49,836 nt of DNA, taken from the NCBI RefSeq assembly GCF_000236785.1, contig NZ_AGUF01000026.1:1-49836 (forward strand), read 5' to 3'. The notes beneath the pieces were generated by a model, which was not told where the DNA came from, ran no database searches, and worked only from the letters and a program-made list of their open reading frames with translations. The translations under genes were made by a program, and so were the position numbers. Positions 9,126-19,548 of this stretch are shown in pieces. The stretch is from Achromobacter arsenitoxydans SY8 (GTDB taxonomy: Bacteria > Pseudomonadota > Gammaproteobacteria > Burkholderiales > Burkholderiaceae_B). Each line of letters begins with the position of its first letter. Positions within the stretch are counted from its first letter, which is position 1.

Positions 9126-9996
9126 CGGAATCGACCTCCTGACGGTTGGACTCGGCGCGATCCACATCCACCTGCAGAACCAGGAAGTGGCGATAGCGTT
9201 CGGGGTGGGCTAGCGGTTCGCACACGGCGCGCGCGAAACCGGATGCGGTGTCGCGTTCGACCGAGGTCACCTTGGCCACGGGCAGCCCAGCGGGAAAGAG
9301 GCCGCCGACGCCGCTAGTGACAATAGTATCGCCTTCCTTGATGTCGGCATTGGCCGCCAGGTAGCGGACTTCCATCTTGCCGGGCGAATTGCCGCCGAAG
9401 GCGATCAGGCGCAGCCCGTTGCGCAGCAGTTGCACGGGAATGGAGACCTGTTCATCCGTGACCAGCGCGGCCTCGGCGGTCATGGGTGTGACACGCACGA
9501 TCTGTCCGACAACGCCGCCTTCGTCGATCACAGGCATGCCGGGGGCCAGGCCCGCCTTGCTGCCCTTGTTGAAGACCAGGCGCTGGGTGAACGCGTTGGT
9601 GGGCTCGTACATGACTTCGACCACGACAGCGGACTGCGCCACGGTGTCGGTCACGCCCAGCAGGCGGCGCAGTTGCGAATTTTCAGCGGCCAGCTGGGCC
9701 GCATGGGACGCAACCTGGGCCAGTTCGATGCGCTGGCGCTGCAGGGCTTCGTTTTCGCTGCGGATGAGATTGGCCGCGTTGACCCATTCATTGACCTGCT
9801 GGACGAGGTCTCGCGGCGCCATGACGGCACGCTGGAACGGGTATAGCGCGACGGAGATCGCCCGACGCGCCGGCTCCAGCATGCGCCACTGGGAATCTAT
9901 GACAATCAGGGCCAAGGCAAGGACGACCAGGACGACCAGCCGCACCTCCGCGGGTGGGCCGCGCCTGAATAGGGGAGGAGTCCCTTGTCGTTGCAT
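9112..9996 (-). CDS. mreC: Rod-shape-determining protein MreC
   Basis: MreC is a bitopic periplasmic scaffold that links MreB with PBP2 and RodA. The 294-residue protein has a short cytoplasmic end, a membrane segment at about residues 18-34, a coiled coil at about 65-113 and then the double beta-barrel domain. Family blocks include VSIPVQLLRNG and GDTIVTSGVGGLFPAGLPV. The last 15 residues are acidic and polar. The gene follows mreB after 84 bases and overlaps mreD. Confidence 0.96.
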   Translation of the reverse strand: MQRQGTPPLFRRGPPAEVRLVVLVVLALALIVIDSQWRMLEPARRAISVALYPFQRAVMAPRDLVQQVNEWVNAANLIRSENEALQRQRIELAQVASHAAQLAAENSQLRRLLGVTDTVAQSAVVVEVMYEPTNAFTQRLVFNKGSKAGLAPGMPVIDEGGVVGQIVRVTPMTAEAALVTDEQVSIPVQLLRNGLRLIAFGGNSPGKMEVRYLAANADIKEGDTIVTSGVGGLFPAGLPVAKVTSVERDTASGFARAVCEPLAHPERYRHFLVLQVDVDRAESNRQEVDSGGSD

Positions 9997-10024
9997 GAAT
10001 TTCAGCCCGGGCGCCCGCGTCCGA

Positions 10025-10046
10025 GGCTCCCACAGCGGCCGGAGCC
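10025..10046 (-). promoter_or_regulatory. Hairpin between mreB and mreC
   Basis: Between the mreB stop and the mreC start lies a GC-rich leader containing a 6-base-pair hairpin (ggctcc/ggagcc). Further complementary blocks flank it: agcccgg at 10004-10010 with ccgggct at 10063-10069, and cgcccgc at 10012-10018 with gcgggcg at 10071-10077. These outer pairings are not nested, so they would be alternative structures. No U-tract follows. It may lower expression of mreC relative to mreB; this is inference. Confidence 0.4.
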
Positions 10047-10080
10047 AAAAGAAAGCGGGGCTCCGGGCTGGCGGGCGGGA

Positions 10081-11352
<1,272 letters not shown>

Positions 11353-11661
11353 ATGGCGCTCAATGACAAAGATGTGGCCCGCATTGCCCGGCTGGCCAGA
11401 ATCGAACTGACTCCCGACCAGCGCACCGTCGCGCAGGCCGAGCTCAACGGCATCCTCCACCTCATCGAACGGCTGCAGTCCGTCGATACCCAGGGCGTCG
11501 AACCCCTGGCCCACCCCTTGTCCGCCCACGAGGACATTGTGCTGCGCCTGCGTGAAGACGCCGTGACCGAAGCCGGTTCGCAAGCCCGCCGCGAAGCGCT
11601 GCTGGCCAATGCTCCCGATGCCCAGGAAGGCCTGTTCCTGGTTCCCAAGGTCCTGGAATAA
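11353..11661 (+). CDS. gatC: Asp-tRNA(Asn)/Glu-tRNA(Gln) amidotransferase subunit C
   Basis: GatC is the small subunit that stabilises the GatA-GatB interface in the tRNA-dependent amidotransferase. The protein has 102 residues, typical for the family. It opens with the conserved pattern VARIARLARIELT and has the mid-region motif GVEPLAHP. It is the first gene of gatCAB, with gatA starting four bases after its stop. Confidence 0.96.
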   Translation: MALNDKDVARIARLARIELTPDQRTVAQAELNGILHLIERLQSVDTQGVEPLAHPLSAHEDIVLRLREDAVTEAGSQARREALLANAPDAQEGLFLVPKVLE

Positions 11662-11664
11662 GTC

Positions 11665-13200
11665 ATGACGAAACCCGCCCTGCATACCCAATTCGAGGGG
11701 ATCGCCGCCCTGCGCGCGGCCCTCGCACAACGCCACATCAGCGCCGTCGACCTGGCGCAAAGCGCCCTGGATGCCGCCGAAGCGGCCAGCGGCCTGAACA
11801 GCTTTTTACATATTGACGCCGAATTGACCCTGGCGCAGGCGCGCGCAGCCGACGCCGCGCTGGCGGCCGGCACTGCGGGCCCGCTGGCCGGCATCCCGAT
11901 CGCCCACAAGGACGCCTTCGTTACGCGCGGCTGGCGCACCACGGCCGGCAGCAAGATGCTCGACGGCTACGTCAGCCCGTTCGACGCCACGGTCGTCGAA
12001 CGCCTGGGCGCGGCCGGTGCAGTGTCGGTGGGCAAACTGAACTGCGACGAATTCGCCATGGGGTCCGGCAACGAGAACTCCGCCTACGGCGCCGTGAAGA
12101 ACCCCTGGGACCACACCGCGGTGCCGGGCGGGTCCTCGGGCGGTTCCGCCGCCGCCGTGGCCGCCCGCCTGGTGGCCGCCGCTACCGGCACCGATACCGG
12201 CGGCTCGGTGCGCCAGCCCGCCGCCCTGTGCGGCGTCAGCGGCATCAAGCCGACCTACGGCACCGTTTCGCGCTACGGCATGGTGGCCTTCGGCTCCAGC
12301 CTGGACCAGGCCGGCCCGCTGGCGCCCAGCAGCCGCGATCTGCTTGAATTGCTGGACGTGATCAGCGGCTTCGACCCGCGCGACGCCACCAGCCTGGAAA
12401 AATGCGACAGCGCCGTGAATGAACCCGGCCGCGTGCGCCGCGACTTCGACGCCGCCCAGGGCCGCTTCGACGCCGCCGGCAGCCAGCCCCTGAAGGGCCT
12501 GCGCATCGGCGTGCCTGAAGAGTACTTCGGCGCCGGCCTGGCGCCCGACGTCGCCGCCGCGGTCCAGGCCGCGCTGGCGCAATTCGAGGCGCTGGGCGCC
12601 GTACGCGTGCCGGTGTCGCTGCCGCGCACCGAACTGGCCATTCCCGCCTACTACGTCATCGCCCCCGCCGAAGCGTCCAGCAACCTGGCCCGCTACGACG
12701 GCGTGCGCTACGGCCACCGCGCCGCGCAGTACGGCAACCTGGACGAAATGATCAGCCGCTCGCGCGCAGAAGGCTTCGGCGACGAGGTCAAGCGCCGCAT
12801 CCTGATCGGCACGTACGTGCTGTCCCATGGCTACTACGACGCCTACTACCTGCAGGCCCAGCGCCTGCGCCGCCTGATTGCGCAGGACTTCCAGCGCGCC
12901 TTTGCCGGCCAGTGCGACGTCATCATGGGACCCGTCACGCCCACGGTCGCCAAGAACATCGGCGACAACCGCGACGACCCGACCGCCGACTGGCTGGCCG
13001 ACGTCTACACGCTGGGCGTCAGCCTGGCGGGCCTGCCCGCCATGTCGATCCCCTGCGGCTTCGGCGGTGAAAAGCAGATCCGCCCCATCGGCCTGCAGAT
13101 CATCGGCAACTACTTCGACGAAGGCCGCCTGCTGGCCATCGCCGACCGCTACCAACACGTGACGGACTGGCATAAGCGTGCCCCTGTCCAGCAAGGCTGA
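11665..13200 (+). CDS. gatA: Asp-tRNA(Asn)/Glu-tRNA(Gln) amidotransferase subunit A
   Basis: GatA is the glutaminase subunit that releases ammonia from glutamine for transamidation of mischarged tRNA. The 511-residue protein has the amidase signature fold. Its Ser-cisSer-Lys triad is visible as K82 in AHKDAF, S157 in GGSSGGS and S181 in [11 protein letters not shown]. The spacing of 75 and 24 residues matches characterised GatA. The gene lies between gatC and gatB, with gatB starting five bases past its stop. Confidence 0.98.
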   Translation: MTKPALHTQFEGIAALRAALAQRHISAVDLAQSALDAAEAASGLNSFLHIDAELTLAQARAADAALAAGTAGPLAGIPIAHKDAFVTRGWRTTAGSKMLDGYVSPFDATVVERLGAAGAVSVGKLNCDEFAMGSGNENSAYGAVKNPWDHTAVPGGSSGGSAAAVAARLVAAATGTDTGGSVRQPAALCGVSGIKPTYGTVSRYGMVAFGSSLDQAGPLAPSSRDLLELLDVISGFDPRDATSLEKCDSAVNEPGRVRRDFDAAQGRFDAAGSQPLKGLRIGVPEEYFGAGLAPDVAAAVQAALAQFEALGAVRVPVSLPRTELAIPAYYVIAPAEASSNLARYDGVRYGHRAAQYGNLDEMISRSRAEGFGDEVKRRILIGTYVLSHGYYDAYYLQAQRLRRLIAQDFQRAFAGQCDVIMGPVTPTVAKNIGDNRDDPTADWLADVYTLGVSLAGLPAMSIPCGFGGEKQIRPIGLQIIGNYFDEGRLLAIADRYQHVTDWHKRAPVQQG

Positions 13201-13204
13201 GAAC

Positions 13205-14662
13205 ATGAACTGGGAAATCGTCATCGGCCTGGAAACGCACACGCAGCTTTCCACTGGCTCCAAGATTTTTTCGGGCAGCAGCACGCAATTCGGCGCCGCC
13301 CCCAACACGCAGGCCAACGAGGTCGATCTGGCGCTGCCCGGCAGCCTGCCGGTCATGAACCGCGGCGCGGCGGAACGCGCCATCCGCTTCGGCCTGGCCG
13401 TGGGCGCCACCATTGCGCCGCGCTCGGTTTTCGCGCGCAAGAACTACTTCTACCCCGACCTGCCCAAGGGCTACCAGATCAGCCAGTACGAGCTGCCGGT
13501 CGTCGTGGGCGGTTCGCTGTCGTTCTTCGTGGGCGAAGAAGAAAAAACCGTCAATCTGACGCGCGCCCACCTGGAGGAAGACGCCGGCAAGTCCCTGCAC
13601 GACGACTTCAACCTGTCCAATGGCGCCCCCGCCAGCGGCATCGACCTGAACCGCGCCGGCACCCCGCTGCTGGAAATCGTGACCGAACCCGAAATGCGTT
13701 CCGCCGCCGAGGCCGTGGCCTACGCTCGGGCGCTGCACAGCCTGGTCGTCTGGCTGGGCATCTGCGACGGCAACATGCAGGAAGGCTCGTTCCGCTGCGA
13801 CGCCAACGTATCGGTCCGCCCGGTGGGCCAGAAAGAATTCGGCACCCGCACCGAGATCAAGAACGTCAACTCGTTCCGCTTCCTGGAACGCGCCATCACG
13901 TATGAGGCGCGGCGCCAGATCGAACTGATCGAAGACGGCGGCACCGTCGTCCAGGAAACCCGCCTGTACGACGCCGACCGCGACGAAACGCGCAGCATGC
14001 GCAGCAAGGAAGACGCGCACGACTACCGCTACTTCCCCGACCCCGACCTGCCCACGCTGGTGATCTCCAGCGCCTGGGTGGACGAGGTCCGCGCGGCCAT
14101 GCCCGAACTGCCGGCCGCCCAGCGCGCCCGCTTCGAATCGGAATACGGCCTGCCCGCGTACGACGCCGCCCAGCTGACCGTCAGCCGTGACCTCGCCTCC
14201 TACTTCGAGGTCGTGGCGCACGCGCTGCCGGCCGGCCAGGCCAAGCTGGCCGCCAACTGGGTCATGGGCGAAGTCGCCGCCGCGCTGAACAAGGAAGAAA
14301 AGTCCATCGCAGAATCGCCCGTGGCAGCGCCGGCGCTGGCCGCCCTGATCGGCCGCATCATCGACGGCACGATCTCCAACAAGATCGCGCGCGAAGTCTT
14401 CGGCGCCATGTGGGCCGGCGAAAACGGCGGCCAGGCCGACGCCATCATCGAGGCCCGCGGCCTGAAGCAGATCAGCGACACGGGCGCCATCGGCGCCATG
14501 ATCGACGAGGTGCTGGCGGCCAACCCCGCCATCGTGGACGAGTACCGCGCCGGCAAGCAGAAGGCGTTCAACTCGCTGGTCGGCCAGATCATGAAGGCTG
14601 CACGCGGCAAGGCCAACCCGCAGCAGGTCAACGATCTGCTCAAGCAGAAGCTGGATAGCTGA
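13205..14662 (+). CDS. gatB: Asp-tRNA(Asn)/Glu-tRNA(Gln) amidotransferase subunit B
   Basis: GatB binds the mischarged tRNA and carries the kinase-like site that activates Asp or Glu for amidation. The protein has 485 residues from the ATG at 13205. Family motifs are IGLETHTQL near the start, [12 protein letters not shown] at 83-94 and GSFRCDAN at 194-201. The last 150 residues form the helical and YqeY-like tRNA-binding tail. The frame is open to 13178, but that start would overlap gatA by 23 bases and the family begins at [11 protein letters not shown] strong terminator follows. Confidence 0.97.
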   Translation: MNWEIVIGLETHTQLSTGSKIFSGSSTQFGAAPNTQANEVDLALPGSLPVMNRGAAERAIRFGLAVGATIAPRSVFARKNYFYPDLPKGYQISQYELPVVVGGSLSFFVGEEEKTVNLTRAHLEEDAGKSLHDDFNLSNGAPASGIDLNRAGTPLLEIVTEPEMRSAAEAVAYARALHSLVVWLGICDGNMQEGSFRCDANVSVRPVGQKEFGTRTEIKNVNSFRFLERAITYEARRQIELIEDGGTVVQETRLYDADRDETRSMRSKEDAHDYRYFPDPDLPTLVISSAWVDEVRAAMPELPAAQRARFESEYGLPAYDAAQLTVSRDLASYFEVVAHALPAGQAKLAANWVMGEVAAALNKEEKSIAESPVAAPALAALIGRIIDGTISNKIAREVFGAMWAGENGGQADAIIEARGLKQISDTGAIGAMIDEVLAANPAIVDEYRAGKQKAFNSLVGQIMKAARGKANPQQVNDLLKQKLDS

Positions 14663-14715
14663 TAAACGGGCCGTGCCGCCAACGCGCGGACCGGCCCAAT
14701 ATCAGACTGAATCGG

Positions 14716-14747
14716 AGGCCGCGGCATCTTGCCGCGGCCTTTTGTTT
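14716..14747 (+). terminator. Rho-independent terminator of gatCAB
   Basis: A perfect 10-base-pair stem, aggccgcggc (14716-14725) with gccgcggcct (14731-14740), has a 5-base loop and is followed by TTTGTTT. It ends gatCAB 54 bases past the gatB stop. Confidence 0.93.
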
Positions 14748-14787
14748 AGCCAAGAATGGTCAGGTCGATTTCGCCGGAAGCCAGACC

Positions 14788-15033
14788 ATGAACTATATCG
14801 AGATCAGCAGCAGCGACTTGCTGCACAGATTCACCGACTACCTGCAGGCCGTCAGCCTCGGGCAGCACTTCATCATCTCTGTTGACGGCGTGCGCCGCGC
14901 CAGGCTCACGCCCGTCCTGCCCGAGACATCGCTGGACGCGCACGACGCCCTGGAAGCAATGAAGCGCATGCACACGAGCGCCCCCGTCTCGCACGAGGTC
15001 ATCCGATCGTGGATCGAAGAAGGCCGGCAATGA
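14788..15033 (+). CDS. Type II antitoxin, Phd/YefM-like
   Basis: This 81-residue protein looks like a Phd/YefM-type antitoxin that binds and neutralises a PIN-domain toxin and represses its own promoter. The N-terminal MNYIEISSSDLLHRFTDYL resembles the Phd DNA-binding start, and the next block, GQHFIISVDGVRRARLTPV, matches the usual segment on prevention of toxin activity. The C-terminal third is charged and would wrap the toxin. Its TGA overlaps the toxin ATG (ATGA at 15030-15033), the classical coupling of such pairs. It lies 40 bases after the gatCAB terminator and shows no relation to its neighbours. Confidence 0.85.
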   Translation: MNYIEISSSDLLHRFTDYLQAVSLGQHFIISVDGVRRARLTPVLPETSLDAHDALEAMKRMHTSAPVSHEVIRSWIEEGRQ

Positions 15034-15503
15034 ACTCCATTCACCTGGTCCCCGACGCGTCGGTCGCCCTAGCGTGGCTGCTGGACCGCATTGACGTTCA
15101 CGAATCACTGCTGGCCCGGCACCTGCTTGAAGTCGCCCACGGTTCGCACAATACCGTGCCGCATATCTGGCGCGTGGAAGTCGCAAACGGCGTTCTTCGG
15201 GCCGAACGCAGTCAGCGCATCTCCGAAGACCAGGTATCCGCCTTCAATCAACTTCTCGATAACCTGCCCATTTCCCCTGATCACCACGATACGGCTTTCA
15301 GCATTTCGCGCACCTGCCAACTTGCCCGCACCCATGGGTTGACCGCCTATGACGCCAGCTATCTCGAGCTCTCCTTACGACAGCGAGCCTGCCTGGCCAC
15401 GTTTGACCGCAAACTGGCGGACGCCGCCCGAGCCAGTGGCATCGCCGTGTTCGGGCAACCCCACGGCGTCGCAGAGCCCGTCGCACGCTATCTTCCCCAA
15501 TGA
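15030..15503 (+). CDS. vapC: PIN-domain ribonuclease toxin, VapC-like
   Basis: This 157-residue protein is a VapC-type PIN-domain endoribonuclease toxin. The acidic metal-binding residues are visible as D9 (VPDASVALAWLL), E50 (WRVEVANGV), D108 (TAYDASYLEL) and D126 (LATFDRKLA). The ATG at 15030 overlaps the antitoxin stop, and the upstream in-frame codon at 15009 was rejected for that reason. A long perfect hairpin begins at its stop codon. RNA targets of VapC toxins differ between family members and cannot be told from the sequence. Confidence 0.92.
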   Translation: MNSIHLVPDASVALAWLLDRIDVHESLLARHLLEVAHGSHNTVPHIWRVEVANGVLRAERSQRISEDQVSAFNQLLDNLPISPDHHDTAFSISRTCQLARTHGLTAYDASYLELSLRQRACLATFDRKLADAARASGIAVFGQPHGVAEPVARYLPQ

Positions 15504-15537
15504 CAAAGGGCGGCCCACGGCCGCCCTTTGTCTTGCA
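15502..15537 (+). terminator. Terminator of the toxin-antitoxin cassette
   Basis: A perfect 13-base-pair stem (15502-15514 with 15520-15532) with a 5-base loop begins within the toxin stop codon. A partly T-rich stretch lies on its 3' side. It separates the plus-strand cassette from the convergent pyrE and may act on both strands. Confidence 0.85.
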
Positions 15538-15554
15538 TCCAGTAAAAGGGCGCT

Positions 15555-16241
15555 TTACTTCACCCCATACTTCGTCCGATACGCCTGCACCGCATCGCGG
15601 TTTTCGGCGAAGGACGCATCGCCCTGCAGCAGCGCCATGATGTCCGTCAGCGACGCGATCGCCACCACGGGGATGCCGTAGGTCTTGGCCACGTCCTGCA
15701 CGGCCGAATGCGGCGACAGCGCATCGTCCGGGCCAGCGCGCTCCATGCGGTCCATGGCGATCAGCACCGCGGCCGGTTCCGCGCCGGCGGCGCGGATGAT
15801 TTCCACCGATTCACGCACAGACGTGCCAGCCGTAATGACGTCGTCGATGATGACGACCTTGCCCTTGAGCGGCGCGCCGACCAGCGTGCCGCCTTCGCCG
15901 TGATCCTTGGCTTCCTTGCGGTTGTACGCAAAGGGAACGTCGCCGCGGCCCTGCATGTCCGGATGGCCGGCCAGCGCCACGGCCGTGGCAGTCGACAACG
16001 GAATGCCCTTATAGGCAGGCCCGAACAGCATGTCGAAGGCCACGCCGGAGTCCAGCAGCGCCTGCGCGTAAAACTGCGCCAGCTTGCCGACCGAGCGGCC
16101 GCTATTGAACAGACCCGCATTGAAAAAATAGGGACTGATTCGGCCCGACTTGACCTTGAAGCTGCCAAAGCGCAGCACGCCCTCGTTCAAGGCGAAGCGG
16201 ACGAAATCAAGGGCGGTGGCGGAAGATTGAGCGGCGGGCAT
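15555..16241 (-). CDS. pyrE: Orotate phosphoribosyltransferase
   Basis: PyrE joins orotate to PRPP to make OMP in de novo pyrimidine synthesis. The 228-residue protein has the type I phosphoribosyltransferase fold. The PRPP-binding loop [13 protein letters not shown] lies at about residues 129-141. The family block [10 protein letters not shown] is at 73-82, and the substrate hood includes [10 protein letters not shown] near the N-terminus. It is transcribed alone, convergent with the toxin cassette and divergent from the exonuclease gene across 131 bases. Confidence 0.97.
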   Translation of the reverse strand: MPAAQSSATALDFVRFALNEGVLRFGSFKVKSGRISPYFFNAGLFNSGRSVGKLAQFYAQALLDSGVAFDMLFGPAYKGIPLSTATAVALAGHPDMQGRGDVPFAYNRKEAKDHGEGGTLVGAPLKGKVVIIDDVITAGTSVRESVEIIRAAGAEPAAVLIAMDRMERAGPDDALSPHSAVQDVAKTYGIPVVAIASLTDIMALLQGDASFAENRDAVQAYRTKYGVK

Positions 16242-16372
16242 GCAGGTAGGTCCGGTAGATGGCAGATCCCGGCATTTTATCCGCTGTCGGCGCGGGATCC
16301 GGGTGGCCCCGCCGAGTCGGTTAAATTCCTGGCATTGTCCGCGCCTCGCGGCCGCACTACAGGAGTCTCGCT

Positions 16373-17167
16373 TTGCTGCGCATCACGTCGATCAACCTCA
16401 ATGGCATTCGGTCCGCCTTCAAGAAGGGCCTGCAACCGTGGATGGAAAAGCACGCCGCCGATGTGCTGTGCCTTCAGGAGATCAAGGTCTCCCACGAAGA
16501 CCTGACCGACGAGCTGCGCCATCCGCCCGGCTACACCGGCCATTTCCACCACGCCGTCAAGAAGGGCTACAGCGGCGTCGGCATCTACCTGCGCGATCCC
16601 GCGGAGCGCGTGAACACTGGCCTGGGCTGCGAAGAGTTCGACCCCGAAGGCCGGATCATCCGCGCCGACTGGAAGGACCTGTCGGTGATCAGCGCCTACC
16701 TGCCCTCGGGTTCCAGCGGCGACGAGCGCCAGCAGGCGAAGTATCGCTTCCTGGACCGTTTCGGACCGTGGATCGACGCGCTCATGCATGAGCACAAGAC
16801 CACCGGCCGGGAATTCGTCATCTGCGGCGACTGGAACATCGCCCATAAGGAAATCGACCTGAAGAACTGGAAGGGCAACATGAAGAACTCGGGCTTCCTG
16901 CCCGAAGAGCGCGCCTGGCTGACAGACGTGTTCGACAAGCGCGGCTTCGTTGACGTGTTCCGCACCATCGACGACCGCCCCGACCAGTACACCTGGTGGA
17001 GCAACCGCGGCCAGGCCTGGGCCAAGAACGTCGGGTGGCGCATCGACTACCAGATCGCCACCCCCGGCATCGCGGCCAAGGCCCGCAGCGTCGCCATCTA
17101 CAAGGACGAACGGTTCTCGGACCACGCGCCTCTGACGATCGACTACGACACGACACTGCGCGCGTGA
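16373..17167 (+). CDS. xthA: Exodeoxyribonuclease III
   Basis: This is an EEP-fold AP endonuclease and 3' exonuclease of the ExoIII/ExoA family, acting in base excision repair. Residues visible in the 264-residue protein are N8 and N10 in SINLNG, E36 in CLQEIK, D153 and N155 in [10 protein letters not shown], and the terminal catalytic pair D250-H251 in FSDHAPL. The start is a TTG at 16373, chosen because AGGAG at 16361-16365 sits seven bases upstream and the family begins directly at the RITSINLNG strand. It is divergent from pyrE. The gene symbol is by family and could equally be exoA. Confidence 0.94.
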   Translation: MLRITSINLNGIRSAFKKGLQPWMEKHAADVLCLQEIKVSHEDLTDELRHPPGYTGHFHHAVKKGYSGVGIYLRDPAERVNTGLGCEEFDPEGRIIRADWKDLSVISAYLPSGSSGDERQQAKYRFLDRFGPWIDALMHEHKTTGREFVICGDWNIAHKEIDLKNWKGNMKNSGFLPEERAWLTDVFDKRGFVDVFRTIDDRPDQYTWWSNRGQAWAKNVGWRIDYQIATPGIAAKARSVAIYKDERFSDHAPLTIDYDTTLRA

Positions 17168-17395
17168 TTTTTCTCAAATAAATAAAGGGGACGCATGTTT
17201 GTGTTTGCCCCGGCAAGAAGGTCCGCAGAGGCCAGCCGGGAGATCATTTTCCTGGGGGACACGTAGACATCCTCCTATGAGCAAACCATCAACTAAATTG
17301 GGGACATATTAATTTCCCCAGCAAATTCAAGCATTGACCAGCAGCGGAAGGGCTTTTCCCCCATCCTTCCGAACCATGCCGCCATGAAGCGTCCC
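17168..17395. other. Low-GC intergenic stretch with repeated GGGGAC motifs
   Basis: This gene-free stretch is AT-rich compared with its neighbours. The hexamer GGGGAC occurs at 17187-17192, 17255-17260 and 17300-17305. The last copy opens an imperfect palindrome at 17299-17320, which starts TGGGGA and ends TCCCCA around an AT-rich centre. Such spaced GGGGAC/GTCCCC blocks recall degenerate REP-like sequence, but no repeat unit could be delimited. No terminator for the exonuclease gene was recognised. Confidence 0.4.
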
Positions 17396-17398
17396 CAT

Positions 17399-17426
17399 AT
17401 ATCAAACGAAAAAACCCGTTTGATAT
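17399..17426. promoter_or_regulatory. Perfect 10-bp inverted repeat upstream of gdhA
   Basis: The arms atatcaaacg (17399-17408) and cgtttgatat (17417-17426) are perfectly complementary around the 8-base centre aaaaaacc. The repeat lies 26 bases before the proposed gdhA -35 hexamer, a usual place for an activator or repressor site. There is no T-tract after it, so a terminator is less likely. Confidence 0.55.
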
Positions 17427-17451
17427 CAATGCGCTGGAGCGATTTTCAGCT

Positions 17452-17481
17452 TTGCGCAGGGCAACAATTTGCCCCTACAAT
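17452..17481 (+). promoter_or_regulatory. Predicted gdhA promoter
   Basis: A TTGCGC hexamer (17452-17457) and TACAAT (17476-17481) are separated by 18 bases, a reasonable sigma-70 pair. A short inverted repeat gggcaa-caat-ttgccc (17459-17474) fills the spacer and could be an operator. The gdhA ATG is 97 bases downstream of the -10. Confidence 0.55.
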
Positions 17482-17577
17482 TCCGCACCATCCAGGTGCA
17501 GCCATGCACCAGAACATAGATTTAGCGCCCCAACCTGGCGCATTTCCGCACCTATTCGAAGCACCCCCGAGGAGATC

Positions 17578-18924
17578 ATGGTGAAAGTGCAGAGTCTGGA
17601 CGACTTCCTGCGTGGCGTCGCCGCGCGCGACCCGCAGCAACCCGAGTACATGCAAGCCGTCCAGGAGGTGATGCTGAGCCTGTGGCCCTTCGTCGAGAAG
17701 CACCCCCACTACGCCGAGCACGCCCTGCTTGAACGCCTGGTCGAACCCGAGCGCGTCATTCAGTTCCGCGTCTGCTGGACCGACGACCAGGGCCGCGCCC
17801 AGGTCAACCGCGCTTTCCGCATCCAGCACAGCTCCGCCATTGGCCCGTTCAAGGGCGGCATGCGCTTCCACCCGTCGGTGAACCTGTCGATCCTGAAGTT
17901 CCTGGCGTTCGAACAGACCCTGAAGAATTCGCTGACCACGCTGCCCATGGGCGGCGGCAAGGGCGGCTCCGACTTCGATCCCAAGGGCAAGTCCGACGCC
18001 GAAGTCATGCGCTTCTGCCAGGCCTTGATGATCGAGCTGTACCGCCACCTGGGCCCGGACACCGACGTGCCTGCCGGCGATATCGGCGTGGGCGCGCGTG
18101 AAGTCGGCTTCATGGCCGGCATGATGAAGAAGCTGTCGAACTCGACCGCCAGCGTGTTCACCGGCAAGGGCCTGACCTTCGGCGGCAGCCTGATCCGCCC
18201 CGAAGCCACCGGCTACGGCACCGTGTACTTCGCGGAAGAAATGCTCAAGCGCGTCGGCAAGTCGTTCGACGGCCTGCGCGTGTCCGTGTCGGGCTCGGGC
18301 AACGTGGCGCAGTACGCCATCGAAAAGGCCATGGCGCTGGGCGCCCGCGTGATCACTGTGTCGGATTCGAACGGCACGGTCGTGGACGAAGCCGGCTTCA
18401 CGCATGAGAAGCTGGTGGCGCTGATGCACGTCAAGAACGACCTGCGCGGCCGCCTGGACACCTACGCGCGCCAGTTCGGCCTGCAATACGAAGCCGGCAA
18501 ACGCCCGTGGCACGTGCCCGTGGACGTGGCCCTGCCCTGCGCCACGCAGAACGAGCTGGAACTGGCCGATGCCCAGACGCTGATCAAGAACGGCGTGCTG
18601 TGCGTGGCCGAAGGCGCCAACATGCCCGCCACCCTGGAAGCCGCCAAGGCCTTCATCGCCGCGCGCGTGCTGTACGCGCCGGGCAAGGCCAGCAACGCCG
18701 GCGGCGTGGCGGTGTCGGGCCTGGAAATGGCGCAAAATTCAGCCCGCCTGTCTTGGACTCGCGAGGAAGTGGACGCCCGCCTGCATGCCATCATGCGCGA
18801 CATCCATGAAAACTGCGTGCGCCACGGCCACACCGAGCGCGAGTACGTGAACTACCTGGACGGCGCCAACATCGCCGGCTTCGTCAAGGTTGCCGACGCC
18901 ATGCGCCAGCAAGGGCTGTACTGA
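17578..18924 (+). CDS. gdhA: Glutamate dehydrogenase, NADP-type
   Basis: GdhA makes glutamate from 2-oxoglutarate and ammonium. The 448-residue length matches the Escherichia coli NADP enzyme (447), unlike the shorter catabolic hexameric type. The substrate lysine lies in GPFKGGMRFHPS (K92), and the catalytic lysine region is MGGGKGGSDFDPKGKS with K128, the same numbering as E. coli. The nucleotide fold shows VSVSGSGNVAQYA. The ATG at 17578 follows a GAGGAGA ribosome binding site; the frame is open to 17452 but that part carries promoter-like sequence. A terminator follows the stop. NADP preference is inferred from length and overall resemblance. Confidence 0.95.
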   Translation: MVKVQSLDDFLRGVAARDPQQPEYMQAVQEVMLSLWPFVEKHPHYAEHALLERLVEPERVIQFRVCWTDDQGRAQVNRAFRIQHSSAIGPFKGGMRFHPSVNLSILKFLAFEQTLKNSLTTLPMGGGKGGSDFDPKGKSDAEVMRFCQALMIELYRHLGPDTDVPAGDIGVGAREVGFMAGMMKKLSNSTASVFTGKGLTFGGSLIRPEATGYGTVYFAEEMLKRVGKSFDGLRVSVSGSGNVAQYAIEKAMALGARVITVSDSNGTVVDEAGFTHEKLVALMHVKNDLRGRLDTYARQFGLQYEAGKRPWHVPVDVALPCATQNELELADAQTLIKNGVLCVAEGANMPATLEAAKAFIAARVLYAPGKASNAGGVAVSGLEMAQNSARLSWTREEVDARLHAIMRDIHENCVRHGHTEREYVNYLDGANIAGFVKVADAMRQQGLY

Positions 18925-18970
18925 TACCGGACCCCATGCGCGGCGCCGGACACCGGCCACGCCCATGAGA

Positions 18971-19002
18971 AAGGCCGACTCGCGCAGAGTCGGCCTTTTT
19001 TG
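18971..19002 (+). terminator. Rho-independent terminator of gdhA
   Basis: The stem aaggccgact (18971-18980) with agtcggcctt (18988-18997) has a 7-base loop and is followed by a run of T. It ends gdhA and lies just before the convergent PCuAC gene. Confidence 0.92.
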
Positions 19003-19039
19003 CATTCCTGTACGGCGCGGGCGCCGCAAAACAGCAGGA

Positions 19040-19531
19040 TCAGTGCTTCATGGCGCCGTGGTCATGGCTCATGCCGGGGTTGTGCGACGCCGGTTTGACC
19101 TTGAACTGCACGGCCACCTCGCCCGCTTTTTCGAACTTCAGCGTGGCCGGCACGGTGTCGCCGTCCTTGAACGGCGCCTTCAGCTTGATGAACATGACGT
19201 GGTAGCCGCCCGGGCTGAGTTTGACCTCTGTGTCCGCGGGCAACGCGATGCCGCCTTCGACCTGGCGCATCTTCGACACGCCGTTCTCGGTTTGCACCGT
19301 GTGCAGCTCCACGCGTTCGGCGGCGTTCGACACCACCGACAGCAGGCGGTCCGGGGTCTTGGCGTCGTTGTCGATATCCATGTATCCCGCGCCGTTGGCC
19401 TGGCCCGGCGCCGAGGCTCGGACCCAAAGGTCATCGACCTCGATCTGGCCGACCTTGTAGTCCTTGGCCCACGCCGAACCGGCGGCGCACAGGCCCAGGG
19501 CGGCGACGACGGCGAGCTTGCGGATGTTCAT
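19040..19531 (-). CDS. Periplasmic copper chaperone, PCuAC family
   Basis: This 163-residue protein is a PCuAC-type periplasmic copper(I) chaperone, a family that helps deliver copper to cytochrome oxidase. A signal peptide covers about residues 1-22, ending at GSAWA. The metal motif H-x10-M-x22-H-x-M is exact: H77, M88, H111 and M113. A His/Met-rich tail (SHNPGMSHDHGAMKH) adds further ligands, as in extended members. The ATG at 19531 has an AGGAGG site six bases upstream; the longer frame to 19630 reads into the argP end and was rejected. It follows argP after 17 bases on the same strand. No Sco or oxidase gene is near. Confidence 0.93.
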   Translation of the reverse strand: MNIRKLAVVAALGLCAAGSAWAKDYKVGQIEVDDLWVRASAPGQANGAGYMDIDNDAKTPDRLLSVVSNAAERVELHTVQTENGVSKMRQVEGGIALPADTEVKLSPGGYHVMFIKLKAPFKDGDTVPATLKFEKAGEVAVQFKVKPASHNPGMSHDHGAMKH

Positions 19532-19548
19532 GGGTGTCCTCCTAGGGG

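Noticed and set aside
6621-9317. Plus-strand open frame of 898 codons opposite mrdA and mreD.
   Set aside because: It is antisense to conserved mrdA and mreD, with shadow-type composition and no recognisable fold.
10004-10077. Terminator or pseudoknot between mreB and mreC.
   Set aside because: No T-tract follows on the minus strand and the longer pairings cross each other, so only the small hairpin was kept at low confidence.
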